Below, one piece after another: positions 45,914 through 56,021 of a DNA stretch of 64,000 nucleotides. Origin of the DNA: Chrysophaeum taylorii. Taxonomy: Eukaryota > Sar > Pelagophyceae > Pelagomonadales > Pelagomonadaceae. A program made the translations under genes and the position numbers. The stretch is taken from contig JAQMWT010000052.1 of the NCBI GenBank assembly GCA_029834535.1, forward strand, positions 59,559-123,558, written 5' to 3'. The notes beneath the pieces are model-generated. The model worked only from the letters and a program-made list of their open reading frames with translations. It was not told the origin of the DNA and made no database searches. Every line of letters starts with the position of its first letter. Positions within the stretch are counted from its first letter, which is position 1.

Positions 45914-46234
45914 TGTCTTTAAATGTCTGCTAAGAGGGGGGGGTGCGTGTGGGGAGCATGAAGGATGTGGGTGGGTTTGTGGGGTATGAGGGATGTGCCT
46001 GACGGGCGGATCAATGTCTGGCTCACGCGCCTACCTGATCCTTACCCTGAATCGGAGGGACAAGCGGGGCCCGTCCTCTCTTCGCCTGCCCCACGACTCG
46101 GCGATGACCCCGACTAGGTCCCGCGTACTTATCTCCGCCCGTCAGGCACATCCCTCCTACCCCACAAAACCACCCACATCCTTCATGCACCGCACAAACA
46201 CCCCCCCCCTCTTAGCAGTCGACCTTTAAAGACA
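45914..46234. repeat. large inverted repeat (MITE-like)
   Basis: Left arm 45,914-46,010 and right arm 46,134-46,234 are imperfect reverse complements over almost 100 bp. They start TGTCTTTAAA, pass through GCTAAGAGGGGGGGTG and GCATGAAGGATGTGGGTGG, and end GATGTGCCTGACGGGCGGA. The loop is about 123 bp. No target duplication is obvious and there is no coding sequence. A miniature inverted-repeat transposon is the simplest reading. Confidence 0.8.
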
Positions 46235-46306
46235 AAGAAATAGACAGACAAACATCTGCCGATTAGTAGTAAAGACCTCACCCCCCCTGATCGCGAACCA
46301 CAAGGT

Positions 46307-48060
46307 TTGTTGCGATGGAGGATGGCGCCTTCTGAACCTGCGCGTTGCGCGGGCATCCGTCCTCCCGGGGCAGGTTCGCACCTGTTCGCCTCCCGCGGTC
46401 TCAAAAACGAGGCGAAGATGGAAGAGTTGGTGGCGAATATGCGGAGGCGACGTATTTATGGGGGAATGTACCAGGAAACTTGGCTCTCGGGGAATCAATC
46501 TAACGAGAAAGAGGGTGGACTCACGAGCTGGCTTGCTCGGGCATGGCGAGACAAGAGCGAAGAGCTGATTCGGGCTTTGGCTCGCGTCCTGGTGTTGCGA
46601 CTTGTTGCGAAAGATGATGCGAAGGGTCGTGATGTCGGGCACGAGTCCTCGTCAGTGCCTAGGCGCCGGTCGGTAATGCCTCTGCCGAGGCGTGGGCCTC
46701 TTTCTACGATTATTTAGATACCGCGCTACAACTGCAATGGCGTTCGGGCTGATAAAGAATGACGGACATGTATGTGGTCCACCCACATGGGGTCTGGCAC
46801 GTGAACGACGCGGGTCGCGGGATGCACAGCTTTCTCGCCACGAGGGAAATGGCAGCAGCTGGCACTTCTGCGCCAAACCCAACCACGGGGCATATGGGTG
46901 CATCCTCGTTCGGTTCACCCCACCAACTCGACCATGTCATCGTGGATCGTCACAAGTTGGGTCATTTTTCAATGTAAATGTCACTGAGAGCATAACCGAT
47001 TCTGATCCCCGAGCGCTCAAGAGCATCGTCCGAATCCAGATGCGACTCGCGCGGCCCCTAACAATGGAAGAAAAAAAGCACCTCCCGCATGCACTACTCT
47101 CCGCTGCAAACTCCCGCTGGTGCGGCCAGTTTTTGTCGCGCCGTGCATGCGAACTACCACACGTTAGCAACGATACTGTCGGACGCGGGCTCTGTGTACT
47201 CCAATTTGGAGACAGCGGCGCGAGCAACAGCTTCTGCCACGCTGAACCGCATCCGACGCAACGAATCGGGTTGGTTCACTGCTGCAGCTAACATTATTCA
47301 AGCTCGCAACTCGGCTTTCGTAGCGTCCACGGCCAGCATCCTCGGCCGCCGCACGCCGCTTGCTTCTCACTCCTCTGAGAGTTGCTCGTCGTGAAGTCTA
47401 TCAGGCCTTGGCAAAGGAACGCTGGATCTGCTCGATGCGCGACAGGCTGAATGCCGGCTGCGAGTCGCTTGGTGGCAAGACGCCATGTTGGGGGATTGAC
47501 GGCCGTCTTAAGAGCGGCTTGTCCAAGGACAGGTCGTCACGTCAGACACTCCTGCGCAGCAAGCCGGATAGTGCGCGCTTTTCAACAAAAATGCCGTGAG
47601 CGTTCGGTTCACACTTTGTGAAGCTTTATCACGGCCGGCCTTATTTTGACGCAGAAGTCATTGAGGATATAGCGCCGTGGTCAATCCGTGATGAACTTGG
47701 TGCTGTACCGTCATATGACGAGATTCGTCGTGCTGCGCGGCAGCTCAGCCTTTCGGCTGCTGGAGCATCGGGCTTTCGTGCGGAGTTTTGGCGGACGCTC
47801 GCTGGTTTTTAGAGCACGTTAAGGATCCTCAAAACAAAACTGCATGATTTCTGGTCGTCGTCATAGAAACAACCGGAAGCATGGGATGCGTGGACTTTCC
47901 GCTGCTCAGCAGAATTCAATTTCTTCGTCGTGCTCGATTTATAATAACGTTGCGCAGTCCTCCTCGACGGACATTCTTTTGCCGTCGGGAATCATGCGCG
48001 GCATGATTCACTTTCTCACGACATATATTATCGCACTTGATGGTGCGGACGGGTTGGGAT
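46307..48060 (+). pseudogene. LINE remnant, copy 2 (endonuclease and start of reverse transcriptase)
   Basis: The N-terminal endonuclease part reads KMEELVANMRRRRIYGGMYQ followed by ETWLSGNQ, matching the K-x2-L-x-M-x-QETWL start of AP-type LINE endonucleases. The endonuclease tail near 46,790-46,970 has HVNDAGRGMHSFLATREMAA, then TGHMGASSFGSPHQLDHVIV, matching N-GR-FLAT, GTW-P-QIDHI. The start of the reverse transcriptase near 47,690-47,810 has IRDELGAVPSYDEIRRAARQ, then SAAGASGFRAEFWRTL, matching the KA-G-DG-x-E-F-K-L step. A PEAWDAW-like piece near 47,870 may continue it. Frames shift and stops intervene, so it is dead. Confidence 0.7.
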
Positions 48061-48406
48061 GTTGTTTGGCAACCCAGCTGCGTCCCTAGCGTCATCTTCC
48101 CGTGTCTTAATACATCGCACTACGCTTCTTTTCCTTCACCTGTGCTCTTGTTGAGTCGTCGCCCCTTCTGCACGCTCCTTGTTTCTCTCCCTTTTCGTTG
48201 CACTCTTCTCATTCTTCTTCTTCGTCATGTCCTTCTGCTGCTTCTTTTTTCTTTGCCGTCCTCACCCTTTCTCCTCTCCACCCTGCAGCAGCAGCAAGCA
48301 GGCCTTCGCGTGTTTGCATCTACGTATCTTTCTTCGTTGCCATAAACAATAGTACTTGTAGTAATAATAATTCCTATAGGAACTCAAATAAAAACACTCG
48401 CAGTTG
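48061..48406. other. spacer and 5' flank of the sulfotransferase gene
   Basis: CT-rich bases (48,120-48,280) grade into AT-rich sequence with AATAATAATT and AAATAAAAA just before the start codon. No gene seen. Confidence 0.5.
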
Positions 48407-49342
48407 ATGACGCTCCGCAGTTTTCTTGTGTGGTTGGTGTTGGGAGGCGCGGCGTCGGCGGCGAGAAACGAGACGCTGTGCTGCGAGCCGTCGCGGTGCT
48501 GGCCCCGGGTGTGGGTCCTCGGCGCCGCCAAGGCCGGAACGACGAGCGTCGCGCTGGCGTTGGCGGAATGGGTGTGTCGCGCGAAGGTTGCGGGGGTGAA
48601 CTCTGGCGGGCCGGCATGGATGGCGAAGGAGACATATGTGTGGCACCGTGTGGTCGACGGCGAGATCGACCCCACGGCGTTGGGGGAGGTGATGGGCGAG
48701 CTGTACCCACCGCGACCGCAGTGTTCGCACGGATTTTTGGAGGCGACGCCGACAAATCTGATGGTAGGCCGAGTCGCGGCCGTCGCGCGTCGTGCCGTGC
48801 CGGCGATCTTCTGGGAGAGTTTGCGATTCGTCGTGATTTTGCGCGAACCCGTGGCGCGCGACGTGTCGGCGTACGCGCACCAAAGAAAGAAAGGCCACGT
48901 ATGGGTGCCCGGGTGCCCCGCGGCCAAATTTTCGTCGTACGACGATTACGCTACGTGCGTATTGGGGCTCCCGAGACGGGACGCCCCCGAGTTCCGGAAC
49001 GGGTTGTGGGCGGGCATGTATGCGGCCCAGTTGCGAGCCTGGTGGGCCGTTGTCCCGCGATTCCAGTTTTTGGTCGTCGGTTTTGAGCAGCACCTCGTCG
49101 AAAAATCGGCCGACTTTCTCCCCCGCCTATCCCGCTTCCTGGAGATCCCGGAGATCATGACGTCGCTGCCGCGAAAAAACCATCACGCTCCCCCATCGAT
49201 CCCGCGGTGCGAGACCCGGGATCTCCTCGCGGCGGTCTTCGAGCCGGAAAACCAAAAGCTCTACGCAATGCTTGGAGACGCAAAACGCCACCCCCTCGAA
49301 CCCCCGTTTCGGCCCTTCGACCCCTGCCCGTGTCGACGATGA
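48407..49342 (+). CDS. secretory-pathway sulfotransferase
   Basis: 311 residues, intronless. It begins with a signal peptide or anchor, [19 protein letters not shown], so it should act in the Golgi lumen. The 5'-phosphosulfate loop is [20 protein letters not shown] (residues about 35-54), with the Lys-x-Gly-Thr-Thr core of PAPS-dependent sulfotransferases. The 3'-phosphate motif is [19 protein letters not shown] near residue 145, with the Arg and Ser in the usual places. Cysteines near both ends (CCEPSRC, PCPCRR) suggest disulfides. The family transfers sulfate from PAPS to carbohydrates or proteins; the acceptor cannot be told from sequence. Its TGA overlaps the ATG of the next gene. I use the ATG at 48,407, the first in frame and directly before the signal peptide. 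Confidence 0.85.
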   Translation: MTLRSFLVWLVLGGAASAARNETLCCEPSRCWPRVWVLGAAKAGTTSVALALAEWVCRAKVAGVNSGGPAWMAKETYVWHRVVDGEIDPTALGEVMGELYPPRPQCSHGFLEATPTNLMVGRVAAVARRAVPAIFWESLRFVVILREPVARDVSAYAHQRKKGHVWVPGCPAAKFSSYDDYATCVLGLPRRDAPEFRNGLWAGMYAAQLRAWWAVVPRFQFLVVGFEQHLVEKSADFLPRLSRFLEIPEIMTSLPRKNHHAPPSIPRCETRDLLAAVFEPENQKLYAMLGDAKRHPLEPPFRPFDPCPCRR

Positions 49343-50562
49343 GCGGTAGGAAGCGCAAGAAGGCTACTCCTCCTACTACCGTAACAACAAACGCCGACGA
49401 GGTCCTCGCGGCCGTGCGTCGCGAGCGCGAGTCCCGGCGGGCGGCGGATGGTACCGTCCCGGCGGCGTCATTAGACATGTCGGGGCTGCGGGTGGTGCAG
49501 GAGATGGGGTCCGAGGAGGTCGGCGAAGCAATCGAAGAACTGTTCGTCGCTGCCGCCGAGTCAATCGCTCGGAAGGAGTCGTACTCGTTCGCCGTGCCCT
49601 CGCGGAGCGCCTCGAATCAGGCCTACGTCCCCGAGCTGGATCGCGTCGTCCTCAAGGCGAACTCGTCGAAGCGATCTCTCGCGAACGTCGGCCAGGCCCG
49701 AAAGACGGCAATCATGACGCGCGTGCTGTCGCTGGTCCACGAGGTCGTCGGCAAGGGCATCCACGTGACGAAGCGCGACCTCTTCTACACGGACGTCAAG
49801 CTCTTCAAGAAGCAGGACGAGTCGGACGCGGTCCTCGACGACGCGGCGTGCACGATCGGCTGCCCGCGGTCGTGCCTCAACGTGGTCGCTGCGGACAAGG
49901 GTCTTGTTGTTGGCCGCCTCTCGTTTCTCGAGGACGGCGACCCGATCGACTGCACGCGCATGGGCGTCACCGGCAAAGCGATCCCGAGCTACATCGACAA
50001 AATCACCGACGTCCGTTCCGACGCCGAGTTTATCCTCTTAGTGGAGAAGGACGCTGCCTACAATCGCCTCGCCGAGGACCGGTTTTACAACCAGTTTCCC
50101 TGTATCCTGTTGACCGGAAAGGGCCAGCCCGACGTCGCGACCCGCATGTTTCTGCGTCGGATCGCCGCCCAACTTCGGCTTCCCGTCCTCGCCTTCGTCG
50201 ACTCGGACCCCTACGGCCTCAAGATCCTCTCCGTCTACATGAGCGGTTCCAAGGCCATGTCCTACGACTCCAATTCCCTCACTACCCCCAACATCAAGTG
50301 GCTCGGCCTCCGCCCCTCGGACCTCGACGCCTACGACCTCCCCGACCAGTGCCGCCTCCCCATGACCCCAAAGGACATCGAAATGGGCAACCACCTCCTC
50401 AAGGAGGACTTCGTCCGCAAAAACCCGAAGTGGGTCGCCGAGCTCGAAACTATGCAGCGCACCAAGCAAAAGGCCGAGATCCAGGCCCTCTCCGCCTTTG
50501 GCTTCCAGTTCGTCACCCAAGTCTACCTCCCCACCAAGCTCAAGCAGGGCGACTGGATTTAG
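49339..50562 (+). CDS. TOP6A: DNA topoisomerase VI subunit A (SPO11-3/TOP6A type)
   Basis: 407 residues, intronless, close to plant SPO11-3 in length. It makes the transient double-strand break in the A2B2 topoisomerase VI, which in plants acts in endoreduplication. The winged-helix domain carries the catalytic tyrosine in [12 protein letters not shown] (Tyr150). The Toprim domain has Glu236 in [12 protein letters not shown] and the metal pair Asp288/Asp290 in [15 protein letters not shown]. The C-terminus [20 protein letters not shown] followed by DWI is typical of the plant/alga TOP6A branch rather than meiotic SPO11-1 or -2. The N-terminal 45 residues are basic and disordered. The start codon ATG at 49,339 lies in the ATGA overlap with the sulfotransferase stop. 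No TOP6B is present in the window. Confidence 0.93.
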   Translation: MSGRKRKKATPPTTVTTNADEVLAAVRRERESRRAADGTVPAASLDMSGLRVVQEMGSEEVGEAIEELFVAAAESIARKESYSFAVPSRSASNQAYVPELDRVVLKANSSKRSLANVGQARKTAIMTRVLSLVHEVVGKGIHVTKRDLFYTDVKLFKKQDESDAVLDDAACTIGCPRSCLNVVAADKGLVVGRLSFLEDGDPIDCTRMGVTGKAIPSYIDKITDVRSDAEFILLVEKDAAYNRLAEDRFYNQFPCILLTGKGQPDVATRMFLRRIAAQLRLPVLAFVDSDPYGLKILSVYMSGSKAMSYDSNSLTTPNIKWLGLRPSDLDAYDLPDQCRLPMTPKDIEMGNHLLKEDFVRKNPKWVAELETMQRTKQKAEIQALSAFGFQFVTQVYLPTKLKQGDWI

Positions 50563-50626
50563 TATATACACTACTACACTTTTAGGATTTCTTCTTCATC
50601 TTCCAAAGATACTAGTATAGAGTTTT

Positions 50627-52297
50627 ATGGATGCGCGCAGTCGGCGGCAGACGCGTGTCGCGTCCGAGCTTGTGACGACGCGGGGGTGGCGGCAGTCGTT
50701 CCTCGGCTCCGACCTGATCACGGCCGATTTGGCGACGCGACATGGACTGCGGGCCTCTGACGTAGAGGTAGTCGCGGCCGCAGTTGCGAGTTTGCTACGG
50801 CGGCGCCACGGCTCGCCCGGCAGCGTCGCCCTGACGACTGCCGTCGGGATGTGCCGGAACCTGGTGGACCGGCATCCCGTCGTCTCCTTTGGCGCCGCCG
50901 TCGCCGCGTGCGGGGCGCTGGGGATCGAGCTGCCGTGGTCCTCGGCGCGAGAGGACCTCGCGAGGCGGCTCTCGCGCCGGACGTTTCGGGTGGGAGCGCA
51001 GCCGAGACGAGAGGATGTCGAGACCTACGTGGTCCGCGTCGAGGACCTCGTGGAGGTCCTCAAGTCGGCCTGGCGATCCGAACGGAATAGACTCGAAAAG
51101 GCGTTAGTAGCGAGCTCGGGGGAATACGACGACGACGACGATGACGACGAGGAATGCGACAAAAATCAGAGCGAGGACGACCCGCCGCCGGAACGACCCC
51201 CCGAGGAACCAGAAGAGGAGGTCGTCGTCGTTTCTGGGGTGACCGAATTTCGGGGGGAGGACCAACGCGCGTCGTGGCTCTTGGAAGCGTGGGCGCAGAG
51301 CGGATGGCCCGCCGAGGGGACCCCCGAAGTTGCCGCGCGCTACGAGCACCTCTCCGGCGGCATCAAGCGGCGATGCGACGACCTCTCGCGCGTGCTCGCC
51401 GAGGGCGGCGGGAGATTCGAGGAGGAGGAGGAGGAAGACTGGTGCGACGACTGGGAGTGGCAGTGGGGCGGGAATGCCGCGAGGACGCCGACCCCCCGAC
51501 ATCTCGGGGAGCGCCCGCAATACGACGACGACGACGATGATCCTAAGGAAAAAAAAATATCTCCTCCTCCCTTGGAAGAGGAGAAAACGGTCGACGTGAC
51601 CCATTACTCTCTCTCCAACTCCGGCGCCGCAAAGCTTGCCGCACTGCTTCCGGCAGGGGTCAGGACGGCGCGGTTCGCCGACTGTCACCTGAGCGACGCG
51701 GCGCTCGCGCGCCTCGTCGAGAGCCTCCCGACGACGGTGGCGCGACTGGACGTGTCTCGGAATAGAGCTGGCCCTTTAGCGGCCGCCGCGCTCGAAACGT
51801 GGCTGGGAAAAATGTCCCGCCAGGCCCTCGACGTTTCCTATTGCGGCCTCGGTGCTCTAACGGTGGTGGTCTTCGAGCGCGCGAGGCTCGAGGAGGACCT
51901 CAATCTGGCGGGCAACCGCCTCGACGCGCCGCCCGTCCTCCCCTCGGTCCAGACCGTCAACCTCGAATGGAACACCCTCTCGTCCCCGCCCGCGCTCCCC
52001 TTGACGCTCCGCACCTGCAATCTCGCGTGCAACGCGCTCCTCAAGGACGGCGGTTTGACGGTCGCCAAGGCCCTCGCGACACACCCGGCCATAGCCTTTC
52101 TTAACCTCTCGCGCAACCGCATCCGCGGCAAGAGGGTTGCCAAGGCCCTCGCCAAGGCAGCCCTCACGGCCCCAAACCTCAAAAGACTCGTCCTCGACTA
52201 CAATCTCTTCGGCACAGCAGGCTGCGAGGCGATCCGATCCATACTCGCCGATTCCTCCTGCCCTTACGTTTCCTATTCGACCTGCAACGTCCTCTAA
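50627..52297 (+). CDS. leucine-rich-repeat protein (ribonuclease-inhibitor-like)
   Basis: 556 residues, intronless. The N-terminal half (1-165) is helical and of unknown family. Two acidic, low-complexity stretches (about 165-200 and 265-320, with Asp and Glu runs) surround a short conserved-looking part. From about residue 325 leucine-rich repeats run to the C-terminus, for example VTHYSLSNSGAAKLAALLPA, LDVSRNRAGPLAAAALETWL, LNLAGNRLDAPP, VNLEWNTLSSPP, LNLSRNRIRGKRVAKALAKA and LVLDYNLFGTAGCEAIRSIL. The N-x-L/I-G pattern with helices resembles the ribonuclease-inhibitor type. No signal peptide or membrane segment, so probably intracellular. It follows TOP6A on the same strand after only 64 bp. 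Binding partner unknown. Confidence 0.8.
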   Translation: MDARSRRQTRVASELVTTRGWRQSFLGSDLITADLATRHGLRASDVEVVAAAVASLLRRRHGSPGSVALTTAVGMCRNLVDRHPVVSFGAAVAACGALGIELPWSSAREDLARRLSRRTFRVGAQPRREDVETYVVRVEDLVEVLKSAWRSERNRLEKALVASSGEYDDDDDDDEECDKNQSEDDPPPERPPEEPEEEVVVVSGVTEFRGEDQRASWLLEAWAQSGWPAEGTPEVAARYEHLSGGIKRRCDDLSRVLAEGGGRFEEEEEEDWCDDWEWQWGGNAARTPTPRHLGERPQYDDDDDDPKEKKISPPPLEEEKTVDVTHYSLSNSGAAKLAALLPAGVRTARFADCHLSDAALARLVESLPTTVARLDVSRNRAGPLAAAALETWLGKMSRQALDVSYCGLGALTVVVFERARLEEDLNLAGNRLDAPPVLPSVQTVNLEWNTLSSPPALPLTLRTCNLACNALLKDGGLTVAKALATHPAIAFLNLSRNRIRGKRVAKALAKAALTAPNLKRLVLDYNLFGTAGCEAIRSILADSSCPYVSYSTCNVL

Positions 52298-52865
52298 CTT
52301 CAAGATACGAACAATTTCCCACTACTTAAATTCGCGTCGAACGACGTAGGAAACTCTGTTTGCAGTTGTTGTGGAGAGGTGCATATTATTCAAGGGTGGT
52401 GCGATCACCTATCTATCGTGTTATCGGCGGCGCGGCGGGCGCCGCCCCATGCTGCACAAAAAAACAACACCACCACCTCGAAATCATTCATCATTCCCCG
52501 CGATCTTCGGATCCCCGCGTCGTGGGTGCTAGTGTCGACGGCGTGCGACGACGACGACGACCTCGCCGACCTACACACCGTCCGCTCGCCCGGGGGAAGA
52601 CGGCCTCCTCGTCATCATCAAACGACGACGACGACGACGACGTCGTCCTTCCCCCTGTCCCTCGCGCGACAAAAAAAAAACAGAATCACGTTGTGTTCTT
52701 GTTGTTGTTGTTTTTGTCAATTATTAATAATAATGGGCTGGTTGCCCAGCAAGCTTCAGGGAGCTGAGTTTATTAGACGACGATGACGCCAGAAAACGAG
52801 AGAAAAATACGTAGTATTGTTGCTGTTGGATAAAAGGCAGCCAGAATTGAAATAATCGTAGTCAA
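52298..52865. other. intergenic, no gene seen
   Basis: Contains GAC/CGT trinucleotide runs (52,540-52,650), an A-run near 52,670 and a TTG run near 52,700. Overlapping open frames of 135 codons are driven by the trinucleotide repeats and are not supported. Confidence 0.45.
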
Positions 52866-54857
52866 ATGATGATGGAGGACGAATGGCTACCAACGCAGGC
52901 CGTGGCCGACGTGGTCGCCGCCCCGCCCGACATGTGCCATGGGGTGCGACTGGTGTTCGAGGGACCCAAGGGCGAGCCGCTCGGTGCCGTCGACGCCGGG
53001 CCGCAAGCAACCCTGAAGATGATCGCCTCGCACCTTTCCGAGGAGATGCCGCAGTTCTCCAAGCCCCAGACCTGGTACGCGTTGGAACCGTCGCGGTGCT
53101 TGGGGTCGATCAAAAACGAGCTTGGGCTGAACGGAAAGGTGCGGTGCTCGAGCCTCTGCATCAATTCGGCCCGCAAAACGTGGACCCAGCGCATTCTCGT
53201 CGTCGACGGCGAGAGTAGTAAAGGCGTGCTGGTCGTGGTGCTCAACGACTACATTTCGGCGACGCTCCGGGTGGACGCGCGGTCCTCTATGGCGGAGACG
53301 GTGGCGGCCTACTGCGCGCTGGCATGGGCTGGCTTGGTCGCGCCTCGCCACGTCTCGTGCGAGCGAAGGCTGATAGGGTCCACGTTCGAAGAAGACGTAG
53401 AGGGCGCCCACGTCGTGCTGGCCGCCAAGGTCATGACCACCACCGACCCCGCGGCCGCGGGCCGCCACGTGGCGTCGTTCCGGACGCGGCCGCCAGAGGC
53501 GATCATCCCCGGTTACTCGAGAATCCGAAGCAACGACCGCGACTGGCTGGTTGGCGCGGTCGGCCTGGACATTCTCGTGCGCCTCAACGCGACGGCGAAC
53601 ATGGAGGAGGAGGAGGAGGAGGAGGAGAAAGAGCCCGCTCCGCCTCCTCGGGAGCCGCGACTCGAGGCCGCGCGCGACGTTCTCCGCCTCGAAGACGTCG
53701 CGCCAAACTTGGCGGAGCTCGGGGCGACGTTCGCCTGGGCCCACGCCCTCTCGCGGCAGTCCTCGGCCGACATCGACGCGTCGCTCGCCGAGCGCTGGCG
53801 CCGCGGCGTCGTCGGCTTGACGACCGTCTTCGTAAACGCTATCGAGGCCCGCGACGCGGACGCGTTCTCCGCGATGCTTCTCGCCATGGTTGGCCTTTCC
53901 TACTGGTCCCACCTCCCGCTCTTCGACGACTGCCTCGCGATGAACTACAAGCTCGCGATCGCCCTCGGCACGGCGGGCGACGATGGTTTTATCTCGCGAC
54001 TCGACGGCGCCTACCGCCTCAAAACACAAATCTGGGACCTCGTTCGCCTCGTCCAGCCCGCCGTGTCGCGCTTCGCCGAAGACATGTACACGCGCGAGAT
54101 CATCCGCTTCGGACTCCTCAAGCTCCCGAGCCCCATCGTCCAATTTCCCGACCGACCGGTCGATACGGCACCACTCCTCGACGGCATGGTGTCTGCCGCC
54201 CAAACGTGGACCTCCTCTTCTTCTTCTTCTTCTTCTTCTTCGAGAGCCGGCCGCTCTGGCGCCGACGCCCCGGCACCTCCCGCGCTCCGCCGCCTCCTCT
54301 CCCACCTCAAAGTCATGCGCGCCGCCACGCAGCCGAGCGACCGCGCCTACGGCGTCACTCTCGAAGACCTCTACCTTCGCTACTCGGTCCACGAACGCGA
54401 GTATCGTTGGCTCGTCCAGTGGGTCAGAATCGACAACCAAAGAGCATTTGTCGGCCGTTTCTCTTGCCCGCCCTTCGTCGAGGACCCCCACAGGGACGCC
54501 GCCAACCTCTTCGTTCTCCGACACGCCTGGGATCTCAAGTTTATCTGCGGTCTCGCCGAGACCGCGGCCGCCTGGTGCGACGAGGCCAAGGTCGTCCTTC
54601 GTCCCGACGACGCCTGTCGCGCCGTCTGCGCCGCCCTCCTCCACGTCCTCAAGCACTCGCCCGACAACACCGGAACCTGGATCTGTGCCGCCGTCGAAAC
54701 CCAGATCCGAGACCACTTCAACCGAATCCTCGACGACTTTCCCGCCCCCCCTCAAAAACCACAACGTCCACGCAAACGAGGACCACCACTACCGACGGGA
54801 CTGACTTCGGACACTTCTTGCCGGCCGCCGCCGCCAACCTCCTCGAACACGCCATGA
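52866..54857 (+). CDS. hypothetical 663-residue protein
   Basis: I do not recognise this family. Residues 1-245 look like folded alpha/beta sequence (HGVRLVFEGPKG, WTQRILVVDGESSKGVLVVV, HVSCERRLIGSTFEEDVEGA). Residues 248-265 are a Glu run, and about 275-440 are helical and rich in Trp and Tyr (FAWAHALSRQS, LAMVGLSYWSHLPLFDDCLA). A serine run (about 450-461) is followed by another helical part (LRYSVHEREYRWLVQWVRID, FVLRHAWDLKFICGLAETAA). A proline/arginine tail ends it. The opposite strand and the +2 frame are also open over most of the gene, but only this frame has normal hydrophobic and aromatic content. No signal peptide or membrane segment is seen. Confidence 0.65.
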   Translation: MMMEDEWLPTQAVADVVAAPPDMCHGVRLVFEGPKGEPLGAVDAGPQATLKMIASHLSEEMPQFSKPQTWYALEPSRCLGSIKNELGLNGKVRCSSLCINSARKTWTQRILVVDGESSKGVLVVVLNDYISATLRVDARSSMAETVAAYCALAWAGLVAPRHVSCERRLIGSTFEEDVEGAHVVLAAKVMTTTDPAAAGRHVASFRTRPPEAIIPGYSRIRSNDRDWLVGAVGLDILVRLNATANMEEEEEEEEKEPAPPPREPRLEAARDVLRLEDVAPNLAELGATFAWAHALSRQSSADIDASLAERWRRGVVGLTTVFVNAIEARDADAFSAMLLAMVGLSYWSHLPLFDDCLAMNYKLAIALGTAGDDGFISRLDGAYRLKTQIWDLVRLVQPAVSRFAEDMYTREIIRFGLLKLPSPIVQFPDRPVDTAPLLDGMVSAAQTWTSSSSSSSSSSRAGRSGADAPAPPALRRLLSHLKVMRAATQPSDRAYGVTLEDLYLRYSVHEREYRWLVQWVRIDNQRAFVGRFSCPPFVEDPHRDAANLFVLRHAWDLKFICGLAETAAAWCDEAKVVLRPDDACRAVCAALLHVLKHSPDNTGTWICAAVETQIRDHFNRILDDFPAPPQKPQRPRKRGPPLPTGLTSDTSCRPPPPTSSNTP

Positions 54858-56021
54858 CGACCGCCACCTTCTTCCTGCGGGACGACGATCACTTTTTTTT
54901 TTTTGCATTCTTCTTGCGCCGCACAACGACTTCGCCTTTCTTGACGCACTTCATCATCCATTCTCGATCACATGGCAAAATTCATGATATGGCGCGTGTG
55001 CTACCATGTTGACACTCGCATTCATCACTTGGTTCCAACATATATATACCCCCCTCGGCTCGGCTCGGCTCGGCTCGGCTCGGCGGTACCACGGATCTTG
55101 TTATTTTCCTACTTTAATGCACACAATTTTAGATGGACAAACACTGACGAGGCGGCGTGCGGCATCTTAACGTAGGCAAAGGGGTATCAAAGATGATCCA
55201 GAGCAAGTCGAGAAAACGCCAAGTAACGACACAAAAAAAATTGTCGCGCAACAAGCACCGTAGCCCCCGACGGCGGAATCGCACAACAACGCGCTATGGA
55301 AAAGGGCAAATTTTTCCCACAGGCGCCGTTGTCAAATCGAAAGAGTCTTCATTCACCGAGATAAGCAGTCTCGACAATATCCACGTCGAAAAGTCAACAA
55401 GGCTCGCGAGGTTCGTTGCCCGCCCGTGAAGTTTAGTAGCCTCCAGAACACGTGTTTTATCGCCAAGAGCTCCGCGGCTGAAGGAACTCTGGCGCGATTT
55501 CATTGTCGCGGACAACACAGTCGCCGATCACAACAATCTGCTCGCGCTGTAAGTAATCCACCGCCCCGTCTCCCGATTATACCGTGCATAACGGCAAGCT
55601 GGTCAATCCTATTTGCGTGCGACCCTCGAGATCAAGGGGCGCATCGTGTCCGCATCTGACGAAAAGGACGGTGACCCAAGCGACCATCCGACCAACGGAT
55701 GCGGTCACGGATGCAGGCAGCGGAACCAGCGGATGCGGAGAGCTAGCCAGCAGACACGGATAATTAGCCGGCGGATGCAGGCACTTCGCGGATGCTTAAC
55801 ATCGAACAGACGCCCGCACAACGCGGAGGGCTTTCTGTGAGGGCTTACAGAAAGCGACAAAATGAATCAGCAGATGACACGACGCTCAAATCGAACTGGC
55901 CAAGTTGAATCCGGGCGATGACTACGAAATTTTATCGTCGATTTCGTCGTCGGGCTCGGCGTCCGGGCCGAGCGTTCCGGTGTCGGCCAACTGGACCGCG
56001 CTGAGGGCGTCAGGTTTGGCC
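54858..56021. other. intergenic with simple repeats, no gene seen
   Basis: A TATATATA run precedes a CGGCT pentanucleotide array (55,055-55,084). Irregular GCGGATGC-type repeats occur at 55,690-55,800. Open frames are below 100 codons and unrecognised. Confidence 0.45.
55055..55084. repeat. CGGCT pentanucleotide array
   Basis: About six perfect CGGCT/TCGGC units, just after a TATATATA stretch. Confidence 0.95.

Noticed and set aside
52887-54764. A 625-codon - strand frame over the 663-residue gene
   Set aside because: Arg/Gly/Asp-rich composition typical of an antisense shadow in GC-rich coding DNA; the + strand frame has normal Trp, Tyr and hydrophobic content.
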